From an uncultured Rhodopila sp. (GTDB lineage: Bacteria > Pseudomonadota > Alphaproteobacteria > Acetobacterales > Acetobacteraceae), in contig NZ_CAJATU010000086.1 of assembly GCF_903944925.1 (NCBI RefSeq), positions 1-64,000 of the forward strand: a stretch of 64,000 nt of DNA, written 5' to 3'. Positions 45,501 through 54,395 of the stretch are shown one piece after another. Both the position numbers and the translations under genes were made by a program. Under the pieces are notes generated by a model that did not search any database, was not told where the DNA came from, and worked only from the letters and a program-made list of their open reading frames with translations. Numbering within the stretch: position 1 is the first letter of the stretch; each line of letters opens with the position of its first letter.

Positions 45501-45812
45501 ATGGCCGCACCCGAATTCGACGCCGCGACCCGTACGGAGTTGGAGGCCGCCGCATTCCGACGGCTGGTGGCACATCTGCGCGAGCGCACCGACGTGCAGA
45601 ACATCGACCTGATGAACCTGGCCGGCTTCTGCCGCAATTGTCTCAGCCGGTGGTACCGGGAAGAAGCGGCCGAAAAGGGTATCGAGATCGCAGATGCGGA
45701 TGCGCGGGAGATCGTCTACGGGATGCCGTACAAGGAATGGCAGGCGAAACACCAGAAGGAGGCGACGGCCGAGCAGAAGGCTGCGTTTGCCAAGGCCAAT
45801 CCTCAGACCTGA
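45501..45812 (+). CDS. DUF1244 protein
   Basis: Protein of 103 residues with the DUF1244 pattern: AFRRLVAHLRERTDVQNIDL, MNLAGFCRNCLSRWYREEA and YGMPYKEWQAKHQKEAT. The paired cysteines in GFCRNCLSRW suggest a metal site or redox pair. The family is widespread in alpha- and gammaproteobacteria and a small structural domain is known, but no function is established. It is monocistronic. Confidence 0.93.
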   Translation: MAAPEFDAATRTELEAAAFRRLVAHLRERTDVQNIDLMNLAGFCRNCLSRWYREEAAEKGIEIADADAREIVYGMPYKEWQAKHQKEATAEQKAAFAKANPQT

Positions 45813-45986
45813 TAACGTTTGCAGCACACGCATGCCGTCCTGCCGTGGCCCGGCCGGTTATCCGGGGCAGGGCGGCCCGGGCATAAGCCACACCCGCCTC
45901 CGCCGGGTCGCCAGCCGGTTTTTCGTTGACCCCCCGCCACCCCCGGGGCTATTGCCGCCGCCCTGCCGAAGCGGAGAGTCGAGTCG

Positions 45987-46091
45987 ATGACGACCAAACA
46001 GGTGAGCGACAATGAAATCGAAAGTCGCGGCCTCGCGGCCGGACATTCGCGCGGCCTGATGGAGCGGATTCAGCCCGCGTGCCACGGTTAG
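45987..46091 (+). CDS. possible 34-residue small protein upstream of gapR
   Basis: ATG 45987 follows GGAGAG by about 8 bases and opens a frame reading MTTKQVSDNEIESRGLAAGH, then SRGLMERIQPACHG and a TAG at 46089. The composition is plausible and the ribosome-binding site is good, but no family is recognisable. It ends 33 bp before gapR. It could be a small protein, a translated leader or chance. Confidence 0.3.
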   Translation: MTTKQVSDNEIESRGLAAGHSRGLMERIQPACHG

Positions 46092-46124
46092 TATGACGGG
46101 CGCCCGATCCACCGGAGACAGCAT

Positions 46125-46424
46125 ATGAGCGACACTGCAGTGAAAGCGTCGGCAAGCCGCGCGCGTAACGCCATCGATGACAATCCGGATGCGGGCGGAG
46201 TCGCCGCCGACAGGCTTCGCAGCATTGTCGAACGGATCGAAAAGCTCGAAGAAGAGCGCGCCGCTCTGGCGGGCGATATCAAGGATATTTACACGGAATG
46301 TAAAAGCGCGGGCTTCGACGTGAAGGTTGTTCGCCAGCTTATCCGGATCAGAAAACAAGAGCCTGCCGACGTCGAAGAACAGGAGACGCTGCTCGACGTG
46401 TATCGTCGCGCGCTCGGCATGTAG
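46125..46424 (+). CDS. gapR: GapR (DUF2312) nucleoid-associated protein
   Basis: Protein of 99 residues with the DUF2312 domain: VAADRLRSIVERIEKLEEER, ALAGDIKDIYTECKSAGFDV and KVVRQLIRIRKQEPADVEEQ. In Caulobacter, GapR forms a clamp on overtwisted DNA ahead of replication and transcription and is essential. The N-terminal 25 residues are less conserved. It is monocistronic and is followed by an intergenic inverted repeat that may terminate transcription. Confidence 0.94.
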   Translation: MSDTAVKASASRARNAIDDNPDAGGVAADRLRSIVERIEKLEEERAALAGDIKDIYTECKSAGFDVKVVRQLIRIRKQEPADVEEQETLLDVYRRALGM

Positions 46425-46451
46425 TCCGGTTTGCGCCGATCGGCGCGGCTT

Positions 46452-46485
46452 GCCATCCACGCGTAGGTCGTCAGGCGTGGATGGC
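46452..46485. repeat. intergenic inverted repeat, copy 4
   Basis: GCCATCCACGC (46452-46462) pairs perfectly with GCGTGGATGGC (46475-46485), 12-base loop. It sits between gapR and the converging Ser/Thr-rich gene, where it could serve as a two-way terminator. A 14-bp palindrome containing GCCGATCGGC lies directly to its left (46433-46446). Confidence 0.75.
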
Positions 46486-46511
46486 GGCTCCGCCGGGTGC
46501 CGCGGTTCATA

Positions 46512-47222
46512 CTATGCGTTGATGGCGACCAGCGAAGACGTGGTGGACGCGTCATACCCGGACGAGTAGGCACCGGCTGCGAACTGCTGCATGAATGTCG
46601 CCCAGCCGTTGCCGGTCGATGCCGTCCCGCTGTTGGTGATGTCGCTGCCATTGCTGGCCGATGCCGTCCCGGTATTGAGGATGTCGCCGCTGCCCGGCGG
46701 CGGTGCGGGCGGTGCCTCCGGGTGATCGTGATCGCCCCGATGCGTCCGCCCCATTGTCGAAGCCAGGCTCCCGAGATCCGTCGAAAGCTGCTGGAGATCC
46801 TGCGACAGCGTGCCGGTCGTGGTCCCGCTATTGCTGACGGACGCCGAATCCGCGTCGGCGGTCGAGGTCGCCGACGTGGCGTTACTGCCGGTGGCCGACG
46901 ACGTCCCGCTGATCGACGATAGCAGCGACTGAAGGTCGGTCAAAAGCTGCGATATGCCGGACGTTCCGTCCGACGCAATGGAGTTACCGTTCGTGGCTGA
47001 CTGCGAGGACGAACCGAACGCCATCAGGGCGAAGTTCGTGCCGTCCGATATCGGCGACGATGTGTTGCCGGTTACCGCGCCAGCGCCAGGGTCTGCCCAC
47101 AGGGACGAAGATGCGTATGCGGACGTTCCGCCGCTGATCTCGCTGGACTGCGCAGCGGGCGGCGTCTGGTAGGCGGCAAGCTGCGCCCAACGCTCATTTT
47201 GCCCGGTTATCGAACTCAACAC
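46512..47222 (-). CDS. Ser/Thr/Gly-rich hypothetical protein
   Basis: Protein of 236 residues that I do not recognise. It begins MLSSITGQNERWAQLAAYQ, then is very rich in Ser, Thr, Ala and Gly (ISGTSSATGSNATSATSTAD). Two short amphipathic helices carry the periodicity of a coiled region (ISQLLTDLQSLLSSI and LSQDLQQLSTDLGSLAST), a segment HRGDHDHPEAPPAPPPGSG follows, and there are two near-repeats of DI(L/T)N(T/S)GTAS. The C-terminus reads WATFMQQFAAGAYSSGYDA. It has no signal peptide; low-complexity, non-cleaved secreted proteins of type I or flagellar-type systems can look like this. Promoter or partners are not visible. Confidence 0.6.
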   Translation of the reverse strand: MLSSITGQNERWAQLAAYQTPPAAQSSEISGGTSAYASSSLWADPGAGAVTGNTSSPISDGTNFALMAFGSSSQSATNGNSIASDGTSGISQLLTDLQSLLSSISGTSSATGSNATSATSTADADSASVSNSGTTTGTLSQDLQQLSTDLGSLASTMGRTHRGDHDHPEAPPAPPPGSGDILNTGTASASNGSDITNSGTASTGNGWATFMQQFAAGAYSSGYDASTTSSLVAINA

Positions 47223-47464
47223 CGATCAATCTCCTCTATTTGAAATCACCCGCGCATGTTAAGCACGTCGCATGCCAGAATAATCGATTGATAACACGTC
47301 AGATTATGCCGGTATGAACGGCCATTCCTGCCGCTTTTCCCGCGCCTCCCGGCAGGATCTGCCGCCCTCGCCATCCGCTGCGGCCGCCTCCCGGTGTCCC
47401 GGCTCAGTTGCCAGCAGGCCACCCCGACAGTAACGTCCAGCGCACGCAACAAGAGGAAATCTGC

Positions 47465-48100
47465 ATGGACATGACGGGCGAGCGGCGGATTCCCGCACCA
47501 CGGCAGACAGTCTGGGAAGCGCTGAATGATCCGGAGGTGCTGAAGGCCAGCATCCCCGGCTGCGAGAGCCTGGAAAAGCTCGGCGACGATCAGTTGAAGG
47601 CCACCGCCGCGGTCAAGGTCGGGCCGATATCCGCCCGCTTCTCCGGCAAGGTGCTGCTCTCGGACATCGACCCGCCGAACGGCTACCGCATCAGCGGCGA
47701 GGGCCAGGGCGGCGCCGCCGGCTTCGCCAAGGGGGGCGCCAATGTCGGGCTGAAGGACGACGGCGCCGACACGCTGCTCAGCTACCAGGTCAATGCGCAG
47801 GTCGGCGGCAAGCTCGCACAGCTCGGCGGACGGCTGATCGACGCCAGCGCCAAGCAGATGGCGGATGCGTTCTTCGACCGGTTCAGCCAGCAGGTGCAGG
47901 CGCTTTCGACCGCCGCGGACGCCGCCGCGGCCGGTGGCGGCGTGGCCGAACCCGTCCCCGTCAGCAGGCCAGCGCCGGCCGCGCCGATATCGATCTTCGC
48001 GCTGCTCCCGGAGGAGCCGTTCGGGCTGCCCCTGGTGGCCTGGATCGGCGGTGGCGTGTATGCGGTCATCGTGCTCCTGGTGCTGTGGGCCTTGCGCTAG
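47465..48100 (+). CDS. coxG: CoxG-family SRPBCC protein
   Basis: Protein of 211 residues. The N-terminal 150 residues are the CoxG SRPBCC domain: MTGERRIPAPRQTVWEALND, PEVLKASIPGCESLEKLGDD and GGAAGFAKGGANVGL with a typical hydrophobic ligand fold. A Pro/Ala linker and a C-terminal transmembrane helix (LPLVAWIGGGVYAVIVLLVLWAL) anchor it to the membrane, as in Oligotropha CoxG, which helps recruit CO dehydrogenase to the membrane. Here no molybdenum hydroxylase genes are present nearby. The ATG 47465 is at the family start. The stop overlaps the GTG of the downstream ATPase. Confidence 0.88.
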   Translation: MDMTGERRIPAPRQTVWEALNDPEVLKASIPGCESLEKLGDDQLKATAAVKVGPISARFSGKVLLSDIDPPNGYRISGEGQGGAAGFAKGGANVGLKDDGADTLLSYQVNAQVGGKLAQLGGRLIDASAKQMADAFFDRFSQQVQALSTAADAAAAGGGVAEPVPVSRPAPAAPISIFALLPEEPFGLPLVAWIGGGVYAVIVLLVLWALR

Positions 48101-48999
48101 TGACGGCTTTGCCCGCGACTGTCGCCGACACCGCTAAGCTGCTGTCTTCGAACGGATATATCGCCGACTTGGAATTGGCGACCACGGTGCATCTGGCGCT
48201 GGCGATGCAGCGCCCGCTATTCCTGGAGGGCGAACCGGGCACCGGCAAGACCGAGATTGCCAAGGTGCTGTCCGCCGGCCTGAAGCGCCGGCTCGTGCGG
48301 CTGCAATGCTATGACGGGATGGATCTGTCGGCGGCGGCGTACGAATGGGACCACGCGCGGCAGTTGATGGCGATCCGCCTGGCGGAGGCCGCCGGTCAAA
48401 CCGACCGCGACGAGATCAGCCGCGATATTTATACGCGGGAGTTCCTCCAGGCCCGGCCGCTGCTGTCCGCCGTCGATCCCGACCTGCCGCCCGCCGTGCT
48501 GCTGATCGACGAACTCGACCGCGCGGATGAGCCGTTCGAGGCGTTTCTGCTGGAGCTGCTGGCGGATTTCCAGATCACCGTGCCGGAGTATGGCACCGTG
48601 CGCGCAGCGACCCGTCCGGTGGTGGTGCTGACGTCGAACCGGACGCGGGAGGTGCACGACGCAATCCGCCGCCGCTGCCTGTATCACTGGGTCGATTACC
48701 CGAACGCCGCGCGCGAGCGGGCGATCCTGGCGGCCAAGGCGCCGGGCGTGCCCGAACGCCTGGCCGAGCAGGTCGTCGGCTTCGTGCAGCGCCTGCGCGG
48801 CGAGGATCTGTTCAAGCTGCCGGGCGTGGCCGAGACGATCGATTGGGCGCAGGCGCTGAGCTACCTCCACAAGACGGAGCTGACCGCGGGGGACGTCGAC
48901 GATACGTTGGGCGTGCTGCTGAAGTACCAGGACGACATCGCCAAGGTGCGCGGGGCGGAGGCGGCGCGGCTGGTGACGGAGGTCGGGGCGGCGGGTTAG
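48100..48999 (+). CDS. coxD: CoxD-like MoxR-family AAA+ ATPase
   Basis: ATPase of 299 residues, Walker A LEGEPGTGKTEIAKVLS, Walker B LLIDELDRADEPFEAFLLEL, sensor 1 LTSNRTREVHDAIRRRCLYHW. The RLVRLQCYDGMDLSAAAYEW segment is typical of CoxD, which matures the active site of CO dehydrogenase-like molybdenum enzymes together with the VWA protein CoxE. No CoxE gene follows: the next kilobase holds only short or broken frames on the other strand. The start is GTG 48100, overlapping the coxG stop. Confidence 0.88.
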   Translation: MTALPATVADTAKLLSSNGYIADLELATTVHLALAMQRPLFLEGEPGTGKTEIAKVLSAGLKRRLVRLQCYDGMDLSAAAYEWDHARQLMAIRLAEAAGQTDRDEISRDIYTREFLQARPLLSAVDPDLPPAVLLIDELDRADEPFEAFLLELLADFQITVPEYGTVRAATRPVVVLTSNRTREVHDAIRRRCLYHWVDYPNAARERAILAAKAPGVPERLAEQVVGFVQRLRGEDLFKLPGVAETIDWAQALSYLHKTELTAGDVDDTLGVLLKYQDDIAKVRGAEAARLVTEVGAAG

Positions 49000-49088
49000 G
49001 CGTCAGTCCGAGGGCAGCTCGGATCAGGCCGATGCTCGCGTTGAAATAGAGATACTGTTCGCGCGTTTCGGTTGGCCGCAGCGGTGCT

Positions 49089-49353
49089 TTATGCGCGGCG
49101 GCTCAGCCAGTAAGCCCAGGTGGCAAACAGGGGAGCGCCGCCGCATGGCCAGATGAGATACGTCCACGCTTGATGCCACGTAATTGCCTGAGTCCCCCAA
49201 GAACGGCTCTTGCCATAGAAGTAGTCCGGCGCCGATGGTAATCCAGGCGAATGGATGGCCTCCGCCGAATGAGCCGTTGACGACACGGGCGCCGAGTCCC
49301 GCTACGGCGGGATTGTTCAGTTCGGACAGGCCGAATTTCAGAGGGCGACGTTG
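49089..49353 (-). pseudogene. possible frameshifted small membrane protein
   Basis: Two overlapping minus-strand frames look coding in sequence. The upstream one reads KFGLSELNNPAVAGLGARVV and HPFAWITIGAGLLLW; the downstream one reads TQAITWHQAWTYLIWPCGGA and FATWAYWLSRRA to a stop at 49089. Joined by one frameshift near 49210-49225 they give a two-helix membrane protein of about 85 residues. There is no usable start in the first frame. I cannot name a family, and the call is tentative. Confidence 0.25.
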
Positions 49354-49710
49354 TCACGGTGGGGCCAAGAGCGACATGCGTTCGTAGCGGCTGCCCAGAC
49401 GGCCAACCGCCGCAGAACTTCTGCGGGTCCGTTTGAAGTTCCTGGATGCTCAATCCGAGAATCGTACAATGCTGCCTAAATTGGGGACCGCCGAGTTGCA
49501 GCCCAAAAAATTTCCGTTTAGGTGCGCAACGTGATTTATGAACGATGTTCTTAACCGAATTATTAACACTTTGGCCGGAAAATGCTTCCCGGCCAAAGCG
49601 CTAATCGAGGCTTAGCCGAAAGCTCTTGCCACGCTCACCAGGAACGCTCCTAAAGCTATGCGAAGAGCCGCCCAAGAAGTCGATCCGTGGTGTGGTCGCG
49701 ATCATGAGAG
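49354..49710. other. AT-richer non-coding interval
   Basis: About 350 bp, noticeably less GC-rich than the rest (around 49490-49560 it includes short A and T runs). No gene is supported. It contains the perfect hairpin at 49569-49598. Confidence 0.5.
49569..49598 (-). terminator. hairpin, probable terminator of the minus-strand genes
   Basis: Perfect 10-bp stem CTTTGGCCGG (49569-49578) / CCGGCCAAAG (49589-49598) with a 10-base loop. Read on the minus strand it is followed by TGTTAATAATTC, moderately T-rich, 110 bp after the stop of the minus-strand gene at 49711. Confidence 0.55.
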
Positions 49711-50320
49711 TTAGATCTGCGCATTGTCGGGAAGGATCGTGCTCACCTTGCCAAGCGCATCGATAGTTGTTTCGTATCGGTCGGGATCGGCTGAGAAGAC
49801 AGCCGCCAGGTCCCGGATCGATCCGTGGTGCGGGTTATCCGGCACCGGGTCGAAAAAAGCTTCGAGGCCGTAAGCGTTCGAACTCCTGCAACGCAGATAC
49901 TGCATGCTTGAGGGACGGGTCACGTCCATGGAATATCGGGACAATGCCTCGGGCATCTTCAATCACGGCATAAACGCCGGAAAGACCCCCCAAACGCAAT
50001 TCTATGTTCATCCCGCGCTCGTGCCACTCGGCGCCGATGCCGCCGTTCTGTAGCGGCAGCACCACAGGAGACGGCAAGCCAAGCGATGATATCGCGGGAA
50101 GCAGGAGTCGGACGGTATCGGCCAGTATCGTCTGATCGATCGGTTCGGCGTCACCCTCGACGACCATCGCCTCGGACAGTTCCATCGCCTCGGTCACTGC
50201 GGCATGAAAAGCCCGGGTTGCGGCGTCGTCCGCCGCGGCGGCCAACGCATTGGTCAGGCCCGAGACGCCCGGAGGTGCCGCAGGTTGCCCGAGCTTCGGG
50301 ACGGGAAACGGTTGGCTCAT
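49711..50320 (-). pseudogene. hypothetical gene with a frameshift at a T6 run
   Basis: The first frame (ATG 50320) encodes 161 residues: MSQPFPVPKLGQPAAPPGVS, EAMELSEAMVVEGDAEPIDQ, LPLQNGGIGAEWHERGMNIE and GVYAVIEDARGIVPIFHGRD, stopping at 49835 after RSFFRPGAG. Just there a second frame continues with AFFDPVPDNPHHGSIRDLAA and VFSADPDRYETTIDALGKVS, stopping at 49711. Both share the run of six T residues near 49854-49859. Either one base was lost in the T6 run, or slippage gives a longer product, or the 161-residue protein is complete and the second frame is a fused remnant. The family is unknown. Confidence 0.5.
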
Positions 50321-50458
50321 TGCGCGGTCACCTTGATCGCCTGCTTGAACCTACCCGGTCGGGACGGCTTTCGAGCCGCACCCAACACGGCACAAGCCAC
50401 GCCCATATAGCTTCCCCGGGGGACATCGGGCGGCAACGAGTGATCCCTGAATACCCGC

Positions 50459-50842
50459 CTACTTGCCGACGCGAATCTCCACCCGCCGCGCCTCTTGCGA
50501 CGAGCCGGCGAACTCAACCGACCCGGTGCCGACCTGGCGAATTGCGCTCGGCGCGACACCCGCCGCCGTCAGGCCATCCACGACGACCTGGGCACGCAGT
50601 TCCGACAACAGGACATTCGCCTTCCGGCTGCCGGTCGGATCGGCGAAGCCGATGACACGTACGCTCTTGGCCTTGTGCGACTTGATCCAGTCCGCCGCCT
50701 TGGCGACGACATCCTGCGCCTGGTCGTCGATCGCCGCGGACCAGAGCTGAAAGAAGATGACGAAGGATGGCTGCTGCGCATGAGCTGCCGGCGAGCCCGC
50801 GACCAGTCCGGCGATCACAACGAGCGAAGCGAGGAGACGCAT
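50459..50842 (-). CDS. OmpA-like domain periplasmic protein
   Basis: Protein of 127 residues: a signal peptide (MRLLASLVVIAGLVAGSPAAHAQ), then an OmpA C-terminal-like domain. The domain shows FVIFFQLWSAAIDDQAQDVV (strand-turn-helix), VRVIGFADPTGSRKANVLLS and RRVEIRVGK, with the Asp and Arg positions that bind the diaminopimelate of peptidoglycan in the family. The NTDxxGs-type motif is modified to FADPTGS. It lacks a barrel or lipobox, so it is a free periplasmic protein. I chose ATG 50842 at the signal peptide. Confidence 0.85.
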   Translation of the reverse strand: MRLLASLVVIAGLVAGSPAAHAQQPSFVIFFQLWSAAIDDQAQDVVAKAADWIKSHKAKSVRVIGFADPTGSRKANVLLSELRAQVVVDGLTAAGVAPSAIRQVGTGSVEFAGSSQEARRVEIRVGK

Positions 50843-51161
50843 AAGAATAATCCCAAAGTTCAACGATACCGTTGTGCCGGTACGACTCAAGCGCCGTCAA
50901 CGGACGATGGGCAGGCTCCATCGTCCGCGCCATCCCGTGGCGCGTGCAACACGTATCCCGCACCAATCCATCCCGCCCGCCACGGCGGCTTGCAATACGC
51001 CGCTTAATCCGCCATATCCCGGCCCGCCGGCAGCGGGTTCCCCCCGTCTGCCGGTAATTCACACGCGGGGAACCTTTTCCGGCCAGCAATGGCTCGGGTC
51101 CGGTGCCAATCGGCAACCCCCGCGGAGGCAACAACCGGACTGACAGGAAAGTACCACAAAG
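50843..51161. other. rpsB leader and promoter region
   Basis: About 320 bp between the divergent OmpA-like gene and rpsB. It should hold the promoter of the ribosomal-protein operon and possibly an S2-binding leader, but I cannot identify either with confidence. A weak hairpin around 51065-51120 (CGCGGGG ... CCCCGCGG) lies 40 bp before the rpsB start. Confidence 0.35.
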
Positions 51162-51932
51162 ATGGCGATCCCCGAATTCACCCTCCGCCAGCTTCTCGAA
51201 GCCGGCGTCCATTTCGGCCACCACACCCGCCGCTGGAACCCGCGCATGGCGCCGTTCCTTTATGGCACCCGCAACCAGGTCCACATCATCGACCTGCAGC
51301 AGACCGTGCCGATGCTGGATCGCGCGCTGCGCGCCGTGCGCGATGTCACCGCCGCCGGCGGCCGCGTGCTGTTCGTCGGCACCAAGCGCGCTGCGGCCGA
51401 ACATGTCGCCGACGCCGCCAAGCGCTGCGGCCAGTACTACATCAATCACCGCTGGCTTGGCGGCACCTTAACCAACTGGAAGACCATCACCGGTTCGATC
51501 AAGCGCCTGCGCCAGATCGAGGACCTCGTCGCCGGCGACACTCAGGGCCTGACCAAGAAAGAGGTCCTGGACATCACCCGCGACAAGGAGAAGCTCGACC
51601 GCGCCCTCGGCGGCATCAAGGACATGGGCGGCCTGCCGGACATCCTGTTCGTGATCGACACCAACAAGGAAAAGCTGGCGGTCGAGGAAGCCAACAAGCT
51701 GCACATCCCGGTCGTCGCCGTGCTCGACAGCAACTCCGACCCGTCCGGCGTGACCTTCCCGATCCCCGGCAACGATGACGCGATCCGCGCCATCACGCTG
51801 TATTGCGACCTTATCGCTGGCGCGGTGCTGGACGGCATCAGCGCCGAAATGGCCACCACCGGCATCGATATCGGCGCCCGTGAGGAGCTGCCCGAGGGCA
51901 TCGATCTCGAAACCGAGACAGCGACCGCCTGA
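51162..51932 (+). CDS. rpsB: 30S ribosomal protein S2
   Basis: Ribosomal protein of 256 residues; all hallmarks are present: [84 protein letters not shown] and [20 protein letters not shown]. It binds the 30S platform and is needed for S1 recruitment. First gene of the translation/envelope block; tsf follows after 26 bp, the universal bacterial order. Confidence 0.98.
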   Translation: MAIPEFTLRQLLEAGVHFGHHTRRWNPRMAPFLYGTRNQVHIIDLQQTVPMLDRALRAVRDVTAAGGRVLFVGTKRAAAEHVADAAKRCGQYYINHRWLGGTLTNWKTITGSIKRLRQIEDLVAGDTQGLTKKEVLDITRDKEKLDRALGGIKDMGGLPDILFVIDTNKEKLAVEEANKLHIPVVAVLDSNSDPSGVTFPIPGNDDAIRAITLYCDLIAGAVLDGISAEMATTGIDIGAREELPEGIDLETETATA

Positions 51933-51958
51933 GCCAAACGTTTACCGGAGATAAAGAC

Positions 51959-52867
51959 ATGGCCGCGATCACCGCCGCCCTGGTGAAAGACCTGCGCGAG
52001 AAGACCGGCGCAGGCATGATGGACTGCAAGAAGGCGCTGACCGAGAACGACGGCGACATCGAACAGGCGGTCGACTGGCTGCGCAAGAAGGGCCTCGCCG
52101 CCGCCGCCAAGAAGTCCGGCCGCATCGCCGCCGAGGGCCTCGTCGGTGTCGCGTCGGCGCCGCAGAAGGCCTCGGTCGTCGAGGTCAACGCCGAAACCGA
52201 TTTCGTCGCCCGCAACGAGACGTTCCAGCACTTCGTCGCCTCGGTAGCGGAAATCGCGCTGAGCGTCGGTGGCGACCTTGATGCGATCAACGCCGCGCCG
52301 TTCCCCGGTGAGAGCCGGACGGTGGCCGAGCAACTGACGCATCTGGTCGCCACCATCGGTGAGAACATGCACATCCGCCGCGCGGCGGTGCTTTCGGTGA
52401 CCGAGGGCGTCGTCGCCACCTACGTCCACCAGCCGCTGAAGCCCGGCCTCGGCAAAATCGGCGTGCTCGCCGCCGTCCAGGCTCCGGGCGAGCTGGAGGC
52501 GTTAATCACGCTCGGCCGTCAGGTCGGCATGCACGTTGCGGCGGCCAAGCCGGAAGCGTTGGACATTGACGCCGTCGATCCGGCGGCGCTGGAGCGCGAG
52601 CGTGCGATCCTGGTCGATCAGGCCCGCCAGTCCGGCAAGCCCGACGCCATCATCGAAAAGATGGTCGAAGGCCGCATCCGCAAATACTACGAGGAAGTGG
52701 TGCTGCTGGAGCAGGTCTGGGTGCATGATGGCGAAAGCCGGGTGCGCGCGGTCGCCAAGAAGGCGGGAGTTACGCTTACCGGCTTCGTCCGCTATGCGCT
52801 GGGCGAAGGCATCGAGAAGCCGAAGGACGATTTCGCCGCCGAAGTGGCCGCGACGGCGGGAGTCTGA
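51959..52867 (+). CDS. tsf: translation elongation factor Ts
   Basis: Nucleotide-exchange factor of 302 residues for EF-Tu. The N-terminal UBA-like module [20 protein letters not shown] is followed by two core subdomains ([39 protein letters not shown]) and the C-terminal module ending [15 protein letters not shown]. Length and motifs are normal. It is co-transcribed with rpsB; a GGAGAT ribosome-binding site precedes the ATG. Confidence 0.98.
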   Translation: MAAITAALVKDLREKTGAGMMDCKKALTENDGDIEQAVDWLRKKGLAAAAKKSGRIAAEGLVGVASAPQKASVVEVNAETDFVARNETFQHFVASVAEIALSVGGDLDAINAAPFPGESRTVAEQLTHLVATIGENMHIRRAAVLSVTEGVVATYVHQPLKPGLGKIGVLAAVQAPGELEALITLGRQVGMHVAAAKPEALDIDAVDPAALERERAILVDQARQSGKPDAIIEKMVEGRIRKYYEEVVLLEQVWVHDGESRVRAVAKKAGVTLTGFVRYALGEGIEKPKDDFAAEVAATAGV

Positions 52868-53060
52868 GCACGGGTTGTTGGGCAGCCCCGGCTTGTTCGG
52901 TGCGGGCACTGTCATTAATATCCCATCGACAGAATCGCAGCCGGGACTCGGCCGCGATTCGCCGCCCTGGTCAGCGAAGCACTCGACCCAAGGAGCAGCG
53001 GCCCGCGATCGAGGCCGTTGCCTGCTTGCATACCTTCAATAACCGGCCCGGGAGAGTCGC

Positions 53061-53783
53061 ATGACACAGCCCGCTATTTATAAGCGCGTGTTGCTGAAAC
53101 TCTCGGGCGAGGCTTTGATGGGCCTGCGAGAGTTCGGCCTGGATGGCGGAATGGTCAGCGCGATCGCCAACGACATCAAGGACGTCGTGGCCATGGGCGT
53201 CGAGGTGTCCGTCGTCATCGGCGGCGGGAATATCTTCCGCGGCGTGTCCGGCGCCGCCTCCGGGATGGATCGCGCGCAGGCGGACTATATGGGCATGCTG
53301 GCGACCGTCATGAACGCGCTGGCCATGCAGTCGGCGCTGGAAAAGCGCGACGTGCCGACGCGGGTGCAGTCGGCTATTCCGATGTCGACCGTCTGCGAAC
53401 CGTATATCCGCCGCCGGGCGCAGCGGCACATGGAAAAGGGCCGGGTGGTCATCTTCGCCGCCGGCACCGGCAACCCTTTCTTTACCACCGATACCGCCGC
53501 AGCGCTGCGGGCCGCGGAAATGAGCTGCGACGCCCTGCTGAAGGGCACTCAGGTGGATGGGGTGTATTCGGCCGATCCCCGCAAGGTGAAGAACACCACG
53601 CGGTACGATCAGCTCAGCTATCTCGATGTACTGGCCAACGATCTCGGCGTCATGGATGCCGCGGCGATCAGCCTGGCCCGGGAAAACCATCTCCCGATCA
53701 TCGTATTCAATATCCACGCCCCCGGCGCGTTTGCGCAGGTCATGCGGGGCGAGGGAAAGTTCACCCGCATCATCGAATCTTAA
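53061..53783 (+). CDS. pyrH: uridylate kinase
   Basis: Enzyme of 240 residues phosphorylating UMP to UDP. Amino-acid-kinase fold motifs: [61 protein letters not shown] and [13 protein letters not shown]. In the Proteobacteria it is a hexamer regulated by GTP and UTP. It lies 193 bp after tsf and 21 bp before frr, the standard order; the longer gap may hold a second promoter. Confidence 0.98.
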   Translation: MTQPAIYKRVLLKLSGEALMGLREFGLDGGMVSAIANDIKDVVAMGVEVSVVIGGGNIFRGVSGAASGMDRAQADYMGMLATVMNALAMQSALEKRDVPTRVQSAIPMSTVCEPYIRRRAQRHMEKGRVVIFAAGTGNPFFTTDTAAALRAAEMSCDALLKGTQVDGVYSADPRKVKNTTRYDQLSYLDVLANDLGVMDAAAISLARENHLPIIVFNIHAPGAFAQVMRGEGKFTRIIES

Positions 53784-53804
53784 GGCAGTTGGGAGGGATC
53801 GCCG

Positions 53805-54377
53805 ATGACAACCACCGCGGACCTGAACAGTTTGAAGCAGGACCTGAGCCGCCGCATGGACGGCGCAATGGAGACGCTGCGGCGGGAGTTCGCCGGGCTG
53901 CGCACCGGCAGGGCGCATGTCGCCCTGCTCGAGCCGGTCAAGGTTCTCGCCTATGGCTCCGAAACGCCGCTCAACCAGGTCGGCACCATCGGCTCGCCGG
54001 AGCCGCGCATGCTGACGGTGCAGGTCTGGGACAAGTCGCTGGTCCACTCCGTTGAGAAGGCGATCCGCGATTCGGGGCTGGGACTCAATCCGTCCGCCGA
54101 CGGCATGCTGGTGCGCGTGCCGATTCCGCAGCTCACCACCGAGCGTCGCACCGAACTGGCCAAGATGGCGGCGAAATACGCCGAGGGCACCAAGATCGCG
54201 GTGCGCGCCGTCCGCCGCGACGGCATGGAGCAGATCAAGGCGCACGAAAAGAAGCACGATATCGGCGAGGATCTGGCCAAAAACTGGGCCGAAGAGGTGC
54301 AGAAACTGACCGACCAGTTCATTAAAAAGGTGGACGAAGCCCTCGCGGACAAGGAAAAGGACATACGGCAGGTCTAA
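53805..54377 (+). CDS. frr: ribosome recycling factor
   Basis: Protein of 190 residues that with EF-G splits post-termination ribosomes. Motifs are [80 protein letters not shown] and [20 protein letters not shown]. The two-domain L-shaped family length is normal. It follows pyrH closely and precedes uppS by 18 bp. Confidence 0.98.
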   Translation: MTTTADLNSLKQDLSRRMDGAMETLRREFAGLRTGRAHVALLEPVKVLAYGSETPLNQVGTIGSPEPRMLTVQVWDKSLVHSVEKAIRDSGLGLNPSADGMLVRVPIPQLTTERRTELAKMAAKYAEGTKIAVRAVRRDGMEQIKAHEKKHDIGEDLAKNWAEEVQKLTDQFIKKVDEALADKEKDIRQV

Positions 54378-54395
54378 CGCAAATTAAGGCACCCG

